A DNA stretch of 35,085 bases. Origin: Aromatoleum toluvorans. Its GTDB lineage: Bacteria; Pseudomonadota; Gammaproteobacteria; Burkholderiales; Rhodocyclaceae. A model generated the notes under the pieces. That model saw only the letters and a program-made list of their open reading frames with translations, searched no databases and had not been told where the DNA came from. The position numbers were made by a program, and so were the translations under genes. Positions 17,101-25,313 of this stretch are shown here, in pieces. Numbering within the stretch: the first letter of the stretch is position 1; every line of letters starts with the position of its first letter. The stretch lies in the NCBI RefSeq assembly GCF_012910905.1, contig NZ_WTVN01000040.1, positions 1 to 35,085 on the forward strand, given 5' to 3'.

Positions 17101-17796
17101 ATGGCGCAGATCGAACTCACCGGCATCGAGCGCGTCTTCACGCTCGGCGACAGCGAAGTCCATGCGCTGCACGAATTGAGCGTGTCGATCGACAGCGGGG
17201 AATATGTCGCCGTGATGGGCCCGTCGGGCTCGGGCAAGTCGACGCTGCTGAATCTCCTCGGTCTGCTCGACCGCCCCAATGCCGGCACCTACCGCCTCGA
17301 AGGGCGCGACGTGACGACGCTCTCGCCCGACGAACAGGCCGAGGTGCGGCGCACCCGCATCGGCTTCGTGTTCCAGAGCTTCCACCTCGTGCCGCGCCTC
17401 ACGGCCGCCGAGAACGTCGCGCTGCCGCTGATGCTCGCCGGCATCCCGCCCGCCGAACGCCATGCGCGCGTTGCGCAGGCGCTGAAGGACTTCGGCCTGG
17501 AAACGCGCGCGCACCACCGCCCCGACGAACTTTCCGGCGGTCAGCGCCAGCGCGTCGCGATCGCGCGCGCGACGATCATGCGCCCGGCGGTGATCCTCGC
17601 CGACGAGCCGACCGGCAACCTCGACCGCTCGACCGGGCAGGACGTCACCCACCTGCTCGAGGACCTCAACGCCGCCGGCGTGACCCTGATCGTCGTCACC
17701 CACGACCCCGTCATGGGCGGACGTGCGCGCCGGCGCCTGATGATGGAAGACGGCCGCCTGCTGCACGACGTGCGCGAGCCCGCCCCCGTGCCATGA
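17101..17796 (+). CDS. ABC transporter ATP-binding protein (MacB/LolD type)
   Basis: The 231-residue ATPase has Walker A GPSGSGKST (40-48), Q-loop FQSFHLVPRLTAAENV (91-106), signature LSGGQRQR (144-151), Walker B VILADEP (164-170), D-loop GNLD and switch His201. The sequence belongs to the LolD/MacB/FtsE group that powers mechanotransmission rather than classical import. A GAGG Shine-Dalgarno precedes the ATG at 17101. The stop overlaps the next gene's ATG (ATGA). It lacks the permease part that follows the ATPase in true MacB, so the transporter is split into separate proteins. Confidence 0.95.
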   Translation: MAQIELTGIERVFTLGDSEVHALHELSVSIDSGEYVAVMGPSGSGKSTLLNLLGLLDRPNAGTYRLEGRDVTTLSPDEQAEVRRTRIGFVFQSFHLVPRLTAAENVALPLMLAGIPPAERHARVAQALKDFGLETRAHHRPDELSGGQRQRVAIARATIMRPAVILADEPTGNLDRSTGQDVTHLLEDLNAAGVTLIVVTHDPVMGGRARRRLMMEDGRLLHDVREPAPVP

Positions 17797-19001
17797 CACC
17801 GGCCGACACGCTCCGCTTCGCCACCCGCGCCGCCTCGGGCTACCCGCTGCGCACCGCGCTGATGGTGCTGGCGATGTCGATCGGCGTGGCGGCGGTGGTC
17901 GTGCTCACGGCCCTCGGCGACGGCGCGCGGCGCTACGTCGTCAACGAGTTCTCGGCACTCGGCAGCAACCTCGTGATCGTGCTCCCGGGGCGCACCGCGA
18001 CAGGCGGTTTCGGGCTGGGCAACCTCGTCACCAGCACCCCGCGCGACCTCACCGTGCGCGACGCCCAGGCGCTGCTGCGCGCGCCGCTGGTCACGCGCAT
18101 GGCGCCGCTGTCGGTGGGCAACTCCGAGATCGCCTGGGGCGGGCGCCTGCGCGAGGCGATGGTCGTCGGCACCAGCGGCGACTACGTCGACATCCGCGCC
18201 TTCCGCATGGCCGAAGGCAACTTCCTGCCGCGCGAGGATCTGGGCCGCGCCACGGCGGTGGCCGTGCTCGGCACGAAGATCCGCGACGAGATCTTCGGCA
18301 GCGAGCCGGCCATCGGGCGCATCGTGCGCGTCGGCGACCGGCGCCTGCGCGTGATCGGCGTGCTCGGCAAGACCGGCCAGGGGCTGGGCATGAACACCGA
18401 CGAGCTGGTGTTCGTGCCCGTCGCCACGGCGCAGGCGATGTTCAACACCAACAACCTCTTCCGCATCATCGTCGAGGCGCGCAGCCGCGACGCGATCGCA
18501 CCGGCGAAGCAGCAGCTCGAGGACATCATGCGCCTGCGCCGCGACGGCGAGCTCGACGTCACGCTCATCACGCAGGACGCCGTGCTCGGCACCTTCGACC
18601 GCATCCTCGGCGCGCTGACGCTGGCGGTCGCGGGCATCGCGGCGATCAGCCTCGCGGTCGCCGGCATCCTCGTGATGAACGTGATGCTGGTCGCGGTCAC
18701 GCAGCGCACCGCCGAGATCGGCCTGCTCAAGGCGCTCGGCGCGACCGGCCGCAACATCCGCCTCGCCTTCCTCACCGAGGCCGCGCTGCTGTCGCTCGCG
18801 GGCGCGATCACCGGGTTCGCGCTCGGCCACCTCGGCGCCTGGGGGCTGCGCCTCGCCTTCCCCGTGCTGCCCGCGTGGCCGCCCGACTGGGCCGTGTTCG
18901 CCGGCATCGGCACGGCGCTCACGACCGGCATCCTGTTCGGCGTGATGCCCGCACGTCGCGCCGCCCGCCTCGACCCCGTGCAGGCCCTGTCCCGGCGATG
19001 A
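17793..19001 (+). CDS. FtsX/MacB-type ABC permease, first
   Basis: The 402-residue permease has the MacB/FtsX plan. TM1 (about 20-42) is followed by a large periplasmic MacB-PCD-like domain (about 43-270), then three C-terminal membrane helices with the FtsX signature RTAEIGLLKALGATGRNI (about 307-324). The C-terminal RRAARLDPVQALSRR is typical of the family's last helix end. ATG overlaps the ATPase stop, and its own stop overlaps the next permease's start. It is paralogous to the next gene, so the transporter is probably a heterodimer. Confidence 0.93.
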   Translation: MTPADTLRFATRAASGYPLRTALMVLAMSIGVAAVVVLTALGDGARRYVVNEFSALGSNLVIVLPGRTATGGFGLGNLVTSTPRDLTVRDAQALLRAPLVTRMAPLSVGNSEIAWGGRLREAMVVGTSGDYVDIRAFRMAEGNFLPREDLGRATAVAVLGTKIRDEIFGSEPAIGRIVRVGDRRLRVIGVLGKTGQGLGMNTDELVFVPVATAQAMFNTNNLFRIIVEARSRDAIAPAKQQLEDIMRLRRDGELDVTLITQDAVLGTFDRILGALTLAVAGIAAISLAVAGILVMNVMLVAVTQRTAEIGLLKALGATGRNIRLAFLTEAALLSLAGAITGFALGHLGAWGLRLAFPVLPAWPPDWAVFAGIGTALTTGILFGVMPARRAARLDPVQALSRR

Positions 19002-20197
19002 ACCTGCGCGACTTCCTCCAGCTCGCGCTGCGCTCGCTCCTCGCCCACCGGCTGCGCAGCTTCCTCACGCTGCTGGGCATCGGCGTCGGCATCGCCGCGG
19101 TGATCCTGCTGACCTCCATCGGCGAGGGCCTGCACCGCTTCGTGCTCAACGAGTTCACGCAGTTCGGCACCAACATCATCGAAGTCACGCCCGGCCGGCA
19201 GGGGGCGCGCGGCGGACCGCCGGGGCTCCCGAGCACCGCGCGCCAGCTCACCCTCGACGACGCGCTCGCGCTCGAACGCGTGCCCCACGTCACCGGCGTG
19301 ACGCCCATCGTGTGGGGCAACTCGGACGTCGAGGGCGCGGGCCGAGTGCGCCGCACCAGCGTGTATGGCGTCGGCCCCGAGATGCATCGCATCTTCTCGA
19401 TGCACGTGCGCGTCGGGCGCTTCCTGCCGCCCGACGACCCGAACGGCGCGCGCGCCTTCGTCGTGCTCGGCGCCAAGCTCAAGCACGAACTCTTCGGCAA
19501 CGCCAACGCGCTGGGCGAACGCCTGCGCATCGGCGGCGAGCGCTATCGCGTGATCGGCGTGATGGAGGAAAAGGGCCAGTTCCTCGGCGTCGACCTCGAC
19601 GACACCGCCTACATCCCGACCTCGCGCGCGCTGTCGCTGTACAACCGCGAAGGGCTGATGGAGATCAACGTCACCTACGAGGAAGCCGTGCCCGCGTCGC
19701 GCGTCGCCCCCGGCCTCCGCAAGGTGCTGGTCGCGCGCCACGGCCAGGACGACGTCACGCTGACGACGCAGGAAGACATGCTCGCGCGCCTGTCGAACAT
19801 CCTGGGCATCCTCACCGCGGCCGTCGGCGCGCTCGGCGGCATCTCGCTGCTGGTCGGCGCGGTCGGCATCGTCACGATCATGACCATCGCCGTCACCGAG
19901 CGCACCAACGAGATCGGCCTGCTGGTCGCGCTCGGCGCACGGCGGGCGACGATCCTGCGGCTCTTTCTTGCCGAAGCCGTCGCGCTCGCGGCGATCGGCG
20001 GTGTCTTCGGGCTGCTGGTCGGGAGCGGCATCGCGCAATTCGTCGGCCTGCTGGTCCCCGCCTTGCCCGTGCACACGCCCTGGCATTTCGTGGCCGCTGC
20101 CGAAGCGATCGCGGTGGCGATCGGCCTCGTCGCCGGCGTGCTGCCCGCAATCCGCGCGGCCCGCCTCGACGCGGTCGAAGCACTGCGCGCCGAATAA
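18998..20197 (+). CDS. FtsX/MacB-type ABC permease, second
   Basis: The start is ATG 18998, overlapping the TGA of the previous permease; upstream in-frame codons lie inside that gene. The 399-residue protein repeats the same plan: TM1 (about 20-42, LRSFLTLLGIGVGIAAVILLTSIGEG), a periplasmic domain, and three C-terminal helices with RTNEIGLLVALGARRATI and the terminal RAARLDAVEALRAE. The pair suggests an asymmetrical permease of two gene products with one ATPase dimer. It closes the operon; no clear terminator follows. Confidence 0.93.
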   Translation: MNLRDFLQLALRSLLAHRLRSFLTLLGIGVGIAAVILLTSIGEGLHRFVLNEFTQFGTNIIEVTPGRQGARGGPPGLPSTARQLTLDDALALERVPHVTGVTPIVWGNSDVEGAGRVRRTSVYGVGPEMHRIFSMHVRVGRFLPPDDPNGARAFVVLGAKLKHELFGNANALGERLRIGGERYRVIGVMEEKGQFLGVDLDDTAYIPTSRALSLYNREGLMEINVTYEEAVPASRVAPGLRKVLVARHGQDDVTLTTQEDMLARLSNILGILTAAVGALGGISLLVGAVGIVTIMTIAVTERTNEIGLLVALGARRATILRLFLAEAVALAAIGGVFGLLVGSGIAQFVGLLVPALPVHTPWHFVAAAEAIAVAIGLVAGVLPAIRAARLDAVEALRAE

Positions 20198-20220
20198 CCA
20201 TTGGTGCAGCGCGGGAATTC

Positions 20221-20234
20221 TTGCGCCAGATCAA
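20221..20234 (+). promoter_or_regulatory. Possible FNR/Anr/Dnr-type site
   Basis: TTGCGCCAGATCAA matches the FNR-family consensus TTGAT-N4-ATCAA at 8 of 10 defined positions, with a perfect right half. It is 98 bases before the small cysteine-containing gene at 20332, with TAGATT (20275-20280) as one possible -10. A single match in a GC-rich genome could be chance. Confidence 0.35.
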
Positions 20235-20331
20235 GACTGCGCGATTCGCACGAGCGGCCCCGGAAAATGCTGACTAGATTAGGGATACGAGAATTGGATC
20301 CCTGTGCATAACCGCATCGAAGGAGTACGCC

Positions 20332-20631
20332 ATGACCTTCCTCGATTCGCCGATCGGCCGCTGCGAAGCGGTTCGGGAAATGGTGCTGCTGGACGAAACC
20401 CAGACGGAGTGCGCGCGCGAGCACGGCTGCGTGGATCGCGACTGCCCGCTGAAGGGCTGGTTCACCGAGCAGTCGGGCGTCAGCGATCCGGCCAGGCTGC
20501 CGGCCAAACGGACACCGCAACGGCGTCGCAGCGCCGCGGCCAAGCCAACGCCGCTGAAGCCGCGTGCGCAGGTGTCAAAACCGCTCGTCTTCGCGGAGAA
20601 AGCGCCACTGCCCGAGCGGAAGGTCGCCTAG
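20332..20631 (+). CDS. Small cysteine-containing protein of unknown function
   Basis: The start is ATG 20332 with AAGGAG six bases upstream. The 99 residues comprise a conserved-looking N-terminal half ([44 protein letters not shown]) and a basic, Pro/Lys-rich tail. Cysteines at 11, 27, 33 and 38 include the cluster C-x5-C-x4-C, which might bind a metal. I recall similar short proteins in related betaproteobacteria but no function. The last 57 bases overlap the 3' end of the convergent rluF-like gene. A possible FNR-type site upstream would fit control by oxygen. Confidence 0.75.
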   Translation: MTFLDSPIGRCEAVREMVLLDETQTECAREHGCVDRDCPLKGWFTEQSGVSDPARLPAKRTPQRRRSAAAKPTPLKPRAQVSKPLVFAEKAPLPERKVA

Positions 20632-21783
20632 CCGCACGCGCCCGATCCGGATGCGCTTGAGGCCGACCACCTTCAGGCCGACCAGTTCGCACATGCGCCG
20701 GATCTGACGCTTGCGGCCTTCGCGCAGCACGAAGCGCAGCTGGTCCGCGTTGATCCACTCGACCTTGGCGCGCCGCAGCTTGCGGCCGTCGAGTTCGAGG
20801 CCGTGGTTGAGCAGCGCGAGGCCGCGCTCGTCGAGTTCGCCTTCGACGCGCACGAGGTACTCCTTGTCCACCTCCGAGTCGTCGCCGATCAACTGGCGCG
20901 CGATGCGGCCATCCTGCGTCAGCACCAGCAGGCCGGTCGAATCGATGTCGAGGCGTCCTGCCGGGGCGAGGCCCTTGAGGTGCGAGAAGTCGAAAGGCTG
21001 CGCGGTGTCGCGGTCGAACTGGTTCGCCGCGCCGATCAGCGACACGGCCGGCTCATAGCCCGGCTCCGGCTGGCCGGAGACGTAGCCGACCGGCTTGTGC
21101 AGCAGGATCGTCACGCGTTCGGACTGGCGTCGGCGCGCCTGCGACGCGAGCGTGATCTCGGCGTTCGGGTCGATGCGCGTGCCGAGTTCCGACACACACT
21201 GGCCCTCCACGAACACCCAGCCGCGTTCGATGAATTCATCTGCCTCGCGGCGCGAGCACAGACCGCGTTCGGCCATCACCTTCGACAGGCGCACGCCTTC
21301 CGAAGCGGCCGTCGCTGCTGCCTCGGCGCGGGCAACGGGCCGTGCGGCCGCGGGGCGCTCCTCCCGCCGGGCGACGGGGGCGCGGTCGGAAGGCGCGGAC
21401 GGCTTGCGCACAGGGCGCTCACTTCCCGGGGTCGTGCGCGGCTGGGCGCCATCCTTGCGCGGACGGCGCTCGGCGCCGGCCACGCCCGCCGCCTTCGGAC
21501 GCTCCGGCTTGCGGCCGTGCCCGGTCTCACCCGCACGCTCCGATTCCTGAGGCCCGGCCTTGCCCCCACGCGCCTTTCCCTGCCCCTCGCCCGCCTGCGC
21601 TCGCGTCGCCGCGATCGTCTTCGCATAGCCGGGCTGGAAGCGCGCACGCACGCCGGGCCGGCGCGGCTCCTCGGAGGCCGGAGCCTCGCCATCCCGCCTC
21701 ACTCCCAGCGTGCGACGCGGCGCAGCGGCGTCTTCCTGCGGGGGGACATCTCCGGGCGTGCCGGCTTCCTTCGAGCGCTTCAT
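20575..21783 (-). CDS. 23S rRNA pseudouridine synthase, RluF/RluB-like, with long basic N-terminal tail
   Basis: Converts a uridine of 23S rRNA to pseudouridine. The start chosen is ATG 21783 ([10 protein letters not shown]), giving 402 residues; an open frame continues to 21960. Residues 1-160 are low-complexity, rich in Ala, Arg, Pro, Gly and Glu. They are followed by an S4 RNA-binding domain (about 165-215) and the catalytic domain with [17 protein letters not shown], where the GRLD Asp (279) is the catalytic residue. [10 protein letters not shown] motif and a QWRFL end follow. The DIDS pattern and the terminal [10 protein letters not shown] fit RluF better than RluB, but RluB is possible. 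No strong Shine-Dalgarno is seen at the chosen start. Confidence 0.9.
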   Translation of the reverse strand: MKRSKEAGTPGDVPPQEDAAAPRRTLGVRRDGEAPASEEPRRPGVRARFQPGYAKTIAATRAQAGEGQGKARGGKAGPQESERAGETGHGRKPERPKAAGVAGAERRPRKDGAQPRTTPGSERPVRKPSAPSDRAPVARREERPAAARPVARAEAAATAASEGVRLSKVMAERGLCSRREADEFIERGWVFVEGQCVSELGTRIDPNAEITLASQARRRQSERVTILLHKPVGYVSGQPEPGYEPAVSLIGAANQFDRDTAQPFDFSHLKGLAPAGRLDIDSTGLLVLTQDGRIARQLIGDDSEVDKEYLVRVEGELDERGLALLNHGLELDGRKLRRAKVEWINADQLRFVLREGRKRQIRRMCELVGLKVVGLKRIRIGRVRLGDLPLGQWRFLREDERF

Positions 21784-21940
21784 GGTCGCAATCCGGGTCA
21801 CGGGCGCGCCCGCGCACCGCACGGACGAACCCTTCAAAAAACAATGCCCGGCATCGCCGGGCGCAACGTATTTCAGTATATCGGCTGCCCGCGCCGGCTT
21901 CCAGCGGCGGGAGCGCGGGTATTGCGGCACGCGCGGCGGC

Positions 21941-21976
21941 ATTTCACTAGGCGAAATCACCCCGCCCGGCTAGAAT
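21941..21976 (+). promoter_or_regulatory. iclR promoter with overlapping palindrome
   Basis: The -10 TAGAAT (21971-21976) has its -35 position (21948-21953, TAGGCG, poor) within the palindrome ATTTC-N7-GAAAT (21941-21945 with 21953-21957). A repressor at this palindrome would block polymerase, fitting IclR-type autorepression. The operator is inferred from position only. Confidence 0.4.
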
Positions 21977-22006
21977 GCGCGCAATTGCAATTCCCATGGC
22001 GGCCGC

Positions 22007-22792
22007 GTGAGCACCAACACCCCCACCGAAACCAAGAATCCGATCCAGGTCGTCGAGCGCATGATGAAACTGCTCGACGTGCTGGCTCAGCACCCCGATC
22101 CGGCCGCGCTCAAGCAGATCGCGCTGGAGACCGGACTGCACCCCTCCACGGCGCACCGCATTCTCAGCGCGATGGCGCAAAGCGGCTTCGTCGAGCGTGG
22201 CGAGGGGGGCACCTACCGCCTGGGCATCCGCCTACTGGAACTCGGCAGCCTGGTGAAGTCGCGCATCTCGCTGCGCGAAACCGCGATGCCGGCGATGCTC
22301 AAGCTGCATGCCGCCACCGGCGAGAGCGTCAACCTCGGTATCCGCGCCGGTGACGAGATTGTCTATGTCGAACGCACCTCCAGCGGCCGCTCGGCCGTGC
22401 GCGTCGTGCACATCGTCGGCGCCCGCGCGCCCCTGCACACGACGGCCACCGGCAAGCTCTTCCTCGTCGAGGACGGAACGGAGCGCGTGCGCGAGTATGC
22501 CCGACGCACCGGACTGCCCGGCTCGACGCCGGCCTCGCTCACCGAAATCGGAACGCTGGAAAAGGAACTCGACAAGGTCCGCCGCCACGGCGTGGCCTTC
22601 GACCTGGAAGAAGTGGAAATCGGCGTGCGCTGCATCGCCGCGGGCGTGCGTGACGACAGCGGCGAACTCATCGCCGGCCTGTCGGTATCGACGCCTTCCG
22701 AACGCTTCAACCCCGACCGCGCGCCCCTCGTACGCGAGGCGGCCGACGAGATTTCCCGCGCCCTGGGCTACGTCAGGCGCACCGCCCGCTGA
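22007..22792 (+). CDS. IclR-family transcriptional regulator
   Basis: The 261-residue protein has an N-terminal winged helix-turn-helix (about 15-75; DPAALKQIALETGLHPSTAHRILSAMAQSGFVER). A C-terminal GAF-like effector domain (about 85-255) contains the family segments GESVNLGIRAGDEIVYVERTSS and RGHGVAFDLEEVEIGVRCIAAGV-like. The start is a GTG at 22007. IclR proteins often control aromatic or short-chain acid catabolism; the target here is unknown because no catabolic gene is adjacent. It is divergent from rluF and converges with pbpG on a hairpin at 22791-22825. Confidence 0.95.
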   Translation: MSTNTPTETKNPIQVVERMMKLLDVLAQHPDPAALKQIALETGLHPSTAHRILSAMAQSGFVERGEGGTYRLGIRLLELGSLVKSRISLRETAMPAMLKLHAATGESVNLGIRAGDEIVYVERTSSGRSAVRVVHIVGARAPLHTTATGKLFLVEDGTERVREYARRTGLPGSTPASLTEIGTLEKELDKVRRHGVAFDLEEVEIGVRCIAAGVRDDSGELIAGLSVSTPSERFNPDRAPLVREAADEISRALGYVRRTAR

Positions 22793-22825
22793 AGCTCGCC
22801 CCGGCACGGCCGGGGCGGGGGCTTC
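22791..22825. terminator. Hairpin between iclR and pbpG (convergent)
   Basis: GCCCCGGC (22798-22805) pairs with GCCGGGGC (22809-22816) around a three-base loop. An outer GAAGC/GCTTC pair (22791-22795 with 22821-22825) closes it. It sits between two converging stops, so it probably serves both. Confidence 0.6.
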
Positions 22826-22833
22826 GACAAACC

Positions 22834-23907
22834 CTAGATGTTTTCCTTGCCGGCAGTCTTCGCCACACGCTGCGGGCCGGCAGCTTCGAGCCATTTCTTG
22901 ATGCGCACGGCGTCCGCGGTGCGCGAATAACGCCCGTCCGAATCCATCAGCACGAAGATCACGGGCTGGTTCATCAGCCACGCCTGCATCACCAGGCAGC
23001 GCCCCGCTTCGCGGATGTAGCCGGTCTTCTGCACGCCGATCTCCCATTCCGGGCTGCGCACCAGCGAATTGGTGTTGCCGAAGCGGTGCACGCGCGAGCC
23101 GATCTGCACATAACGCTCGGACGTGGTGGAGAACTCGCGGATCAGCGGATAGGTCGACGCCGCCGACACCATGCGCGCGAGATCGTGCGGGCTCGCGACG
23201 TTTTCCGGCGTGAGGCCAGTCGGATCGCTGAAGTGCGTGTCGGTCAGGCCGATCAAGCGCGCCTTGACGTTCATCGCCGCGACGAAGGCGGCCTCGCCGC
23301 CCGGGTAGTGGCGCGCGAGCGCGGACGCGGCACGGTTCTCGGACGACATCAGCGCGAGATGCAGCATGTCTTCGCGCGACAGGCGGGTACCCAGCGACAG
23401 CCGGGAACCCGTGCCCTTCAGCGTATCGATGTCGCCCTCGGAGATCGTGATCTCCTCGGCGAGGCTCTGGCCCGCGTCGAGCACGACCATCGCCGTCATC
23501 AGCTTGGTGATCGAGGCGATGGGCAGCACCGAATCGCTCTTCCTCTCGAGGATCACGTGGCCGGTGTTCTGGTTCATGACGAGGAAGGCGGCCGAACGCA
23601 GGTGCGGCAGGCCGGCGGCGTCGAGCTGCAGCGGCGTGCTGTCGACCGCGGCGGCGGCATCGCGGCGCAGCGACACCTTCACCCGACGGGCTTCCTGTCG
23701 CGCAACGGCCTTGCGGCTCACGCGCTTCTTCACCGTCTGTTTCGCCGGCGCGCTGACCGTGCGCCTGGCGGATTTCTTGACCGTCTTCGTCGCGGCCCCT
23801 CCGGAACCGGACGCAGCCGCCCCCGTGGCGGCCGAAGCGGGGAGGCTCCAACCCGCCTGCATCATCGCGAGACTGATCATCGCGATCGCCAGATTACGGA
23901 ATCTCAT
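22834..23907 (-). CDS. pbpG: D-alanyl-D-alanine endopeptidase, PbpG/PBP7-like (peptidase S11)
   Basis: Cuts cross-links of peptidoglycan in the periplasm. The 357-residue protein has a signal peptide (MRFRNLAIAMISLAMMQAGWSLPASA, about 1-26). An unusual Lys/Arg/Ala-rich linker (about 38-85) precedes the serine-peptidase domain with SITK (132-135), SEN (189-191) and KTG (294-296). S11 enzymes have these three motifs in this order. The linker may contact the wall or membrane electrostatically; this is inference. The start is ATG 23907; the Shine-Dalgarno is weak. A candidate promoter lies at 23961-23988. Confidence 0.93.
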   Translation of the reverse strand: MRFRNLAIAMISLAMMQAGWSLPASAATGAAASGSGGAATKTVKKSARRTVSAPAKQTVKKRVSRKAVARQEARRVKVSLRRDAAAAVDSTPLQLDAAGLPHLRSAAFLVMNQNTGHVILERKSDSVLPIASITKLMTAMVVLDAGQSLAEEITISEGDIDTLKGTGSRLSLGTRLSREDMLHLALMSSENRAASALARHYPGGEAAFVAAMNVKARLIGLTDTHFSDPTGLTPENVASPHDLARMVSAASTYPLIREFSTTSERYVQIGSRVHRFGNTNSLVRSPEWEIGVQKTGYIREAGRCLVMQAWLMNQPVIFVLMDSDGRYSRTADAVRIKKWLEAAGPQRVAKTAGKENI

Positions 23908-23960
23908 CTTGTGGCCTGAAACAAAAGAAACAAAAAAAGGGGGACGCCAGACTAAGTACC

Positions 23961-23988
23961 ATTCTTATACAAATTAAGAAGATATCAA
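23961..23988 (-). promoter_or_regulatory. Possible pbpG promoter in an AT-rich island
   Basis: On the minus strand TTGATA (23983-23988) and AAGAAT (23961-23966) are spaced by 16. They lie in a 130-base AT-rich island (about 23920-24055), unusual for this GC-rich DNA. About 50 bases of leader remain before the ATG. Confidence 0.5.
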
Positions 23989-24084
23989 GTCTTTTTGATG
24001 TTCTTTGCGAGAAATTTCTTACATCGTGTCACACCGTGCCCACATTTAATATTTTAGATGACCCCGGCACGCGCATGGGGACCG

Positions 24085-25215
24085 TTACACTCGCAGGAAG
24101 GCCGCAACTTCGTCGCGCCGACCCATCGTGTCCTTGTAGCCGAGCTCCATCAGCGCCTGCGTGAAAGGCGGCTCGAACAGCACGTAGGACAGCAGCGTCG
24201 AGCCCTCGCGCCGCATCGCGCCGATGCCGCGCAGCACGGTACGCAGCGCGAGCGGCAGGGTGTCGCGGTGCCGTCCCGCGATCGCGTCGAGCCGCTGCGA
24301 CGGCGAGATCACCAGCGTTTCGATCGGCCGCAGGTAGATCCCCGCCGCGGCGCGTTGTTCCGGGCTCATCGCGCCGGCCGTGATGTTGATGCGATGCAGC
24401 CGCTCGAGATCCACCGACAGGCTGTCGAGGAAAATGCTCGACAAGGTATGGCCGGCGATCTGCGCGAGCGAGGGATAGCCTTCGCTGCGCTGGCGCCCCT
24501 CCTCCGCCAGCCGCCCCGAACCGATCACGAGGATGCGATCGGCGCCGAGATGGATCGCGGGGCTGATCGGCGCGAGTTGGCGCATCGAGCCGTCGCCGAA
24601 CCATTCGCGATTGATGCGCACCGCCGGAAAGACGAAGGGAATCGCGCTGGTCGCGAGCAGGTGATCGATGCAGATCGAGGTGCGCACGCCCAGCCGCTGC
24701 ATGCGCCGCCACGGCTCGACTTCGGGCACGGCATCGAAGAAGGTGAGGCTCTCGCCCGAGGAATAGCCCGACGCGGCGACGCTCACGGCGTGCAGGTGAC
24801 CCTGCTCGATGGCGCGGGGGATGCCCGAGAGGTCCAGCACGTCGCTGATCAGACTGCGCAGCGGGGCGTTGTCGAGCAGCGAGCGCGGCGTCTGGCGCAC
24901 CGCCCAGCCCAGCGTCAGCGCCGAGGCCCAGCGCGCGCCGGTCGCGAGCAGTGCCGCCGCATCGGCCCGATAGACCTGATTGACGTGGAACTGCCGCCAG
25001 ATGCGCGCGAGCATGCGCACGCCGACGTTGAAGTCGCTGGCATACACCGCGAGCGCGGCCGCATTGATGCCGCCCGCGGAGGTGCCGCACAGGATGGGAA
25101 AAGGATTGCCCGGACGACGTCCGCGGATCTCGCGGATCGCCGACAGCACGCCGACCTGGTAGGCCGCACGCGCGCCGCCTCCCGTCAGTACCAGCGCAGC
25201 CTTGCCATCGGACAT
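24085..25215 (-). CDS. Patatin-like phospholipase/acyl hydrolase
   Basis: Predicted serine hydrolase acting on lipid esters, with a Ser-Asp dyad. The start is ATG 25215 (MSDGKAALVL), giving 376 residues; GGAGG lies four bases upstream. The oxyanion-hole motif TGGGARAA (11-18), nucleophile elbow GTSAG (44-48, Ser46) and dyad motif DGS (208-210, Asp208) are all present and in order. There is no signal peptide, so it is probably cytoplasmic or membrane-associated. The C-terminal region (about 230-376) is family-typical without a named domain. It lies downstream of maeB on the same strand but after a hairpin, so it is likely a separate unit. Confidence 0.9.
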   Translation of the reverse strand: MSDGKAALVLTGGGARAAYQVGVLSAIREIRGRRPGNPFPILCGTSAGGINAAALAVYASDFNVGVRMLARIWRQFHVNQVYRADAAALLATGARWASALTLGWAVRQTPRSLLDNAPLRSLISDVLDLSGIPRAIEQGHLHAVSVAASGYSSGESLTFFDAVPEVEPWRRMQRLGVRTSICIDHLLATSAIPFVFPAVRINREWFGDGSMRQLAPISPAIHLGADRILVIGSGRLAEEGRQRSEGYPSLAQIAGHTLSSIFLDSLSVDLERLHRINITAGAMSPEQRAAAGIYLRPIETLVISPSQRLDAIAGRHRDTLPLALRTVLRGIGAMRREGSTLLSYVLFEPPFTQALMELGYKDTMGRRDEVAAFLRV

Positions 25216-25259
25216 CGCGCCTCCGGTCGCTTGCGGACAAGTCCCGGAAAGATGATGCC

Positions 25260-25296
25260 ACGCAGGTGCCGGGCCGTGGAAGGCCGGCACCTGCGT
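25260..25296 (-). terminator. Hairpin after maeB
   Basis: A perfect 13-bp stem (25260-25272 with 25284-25296) with an 11-base loop lies 18 bases past the maeB stop. No U-tract follows on the minus strand, so it may be a weak terminator or 3' stabiliser. Confidence 0.6.
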
Positions 25297-25313
25297 TTAC
25301 CCGGGGCGCGGCG

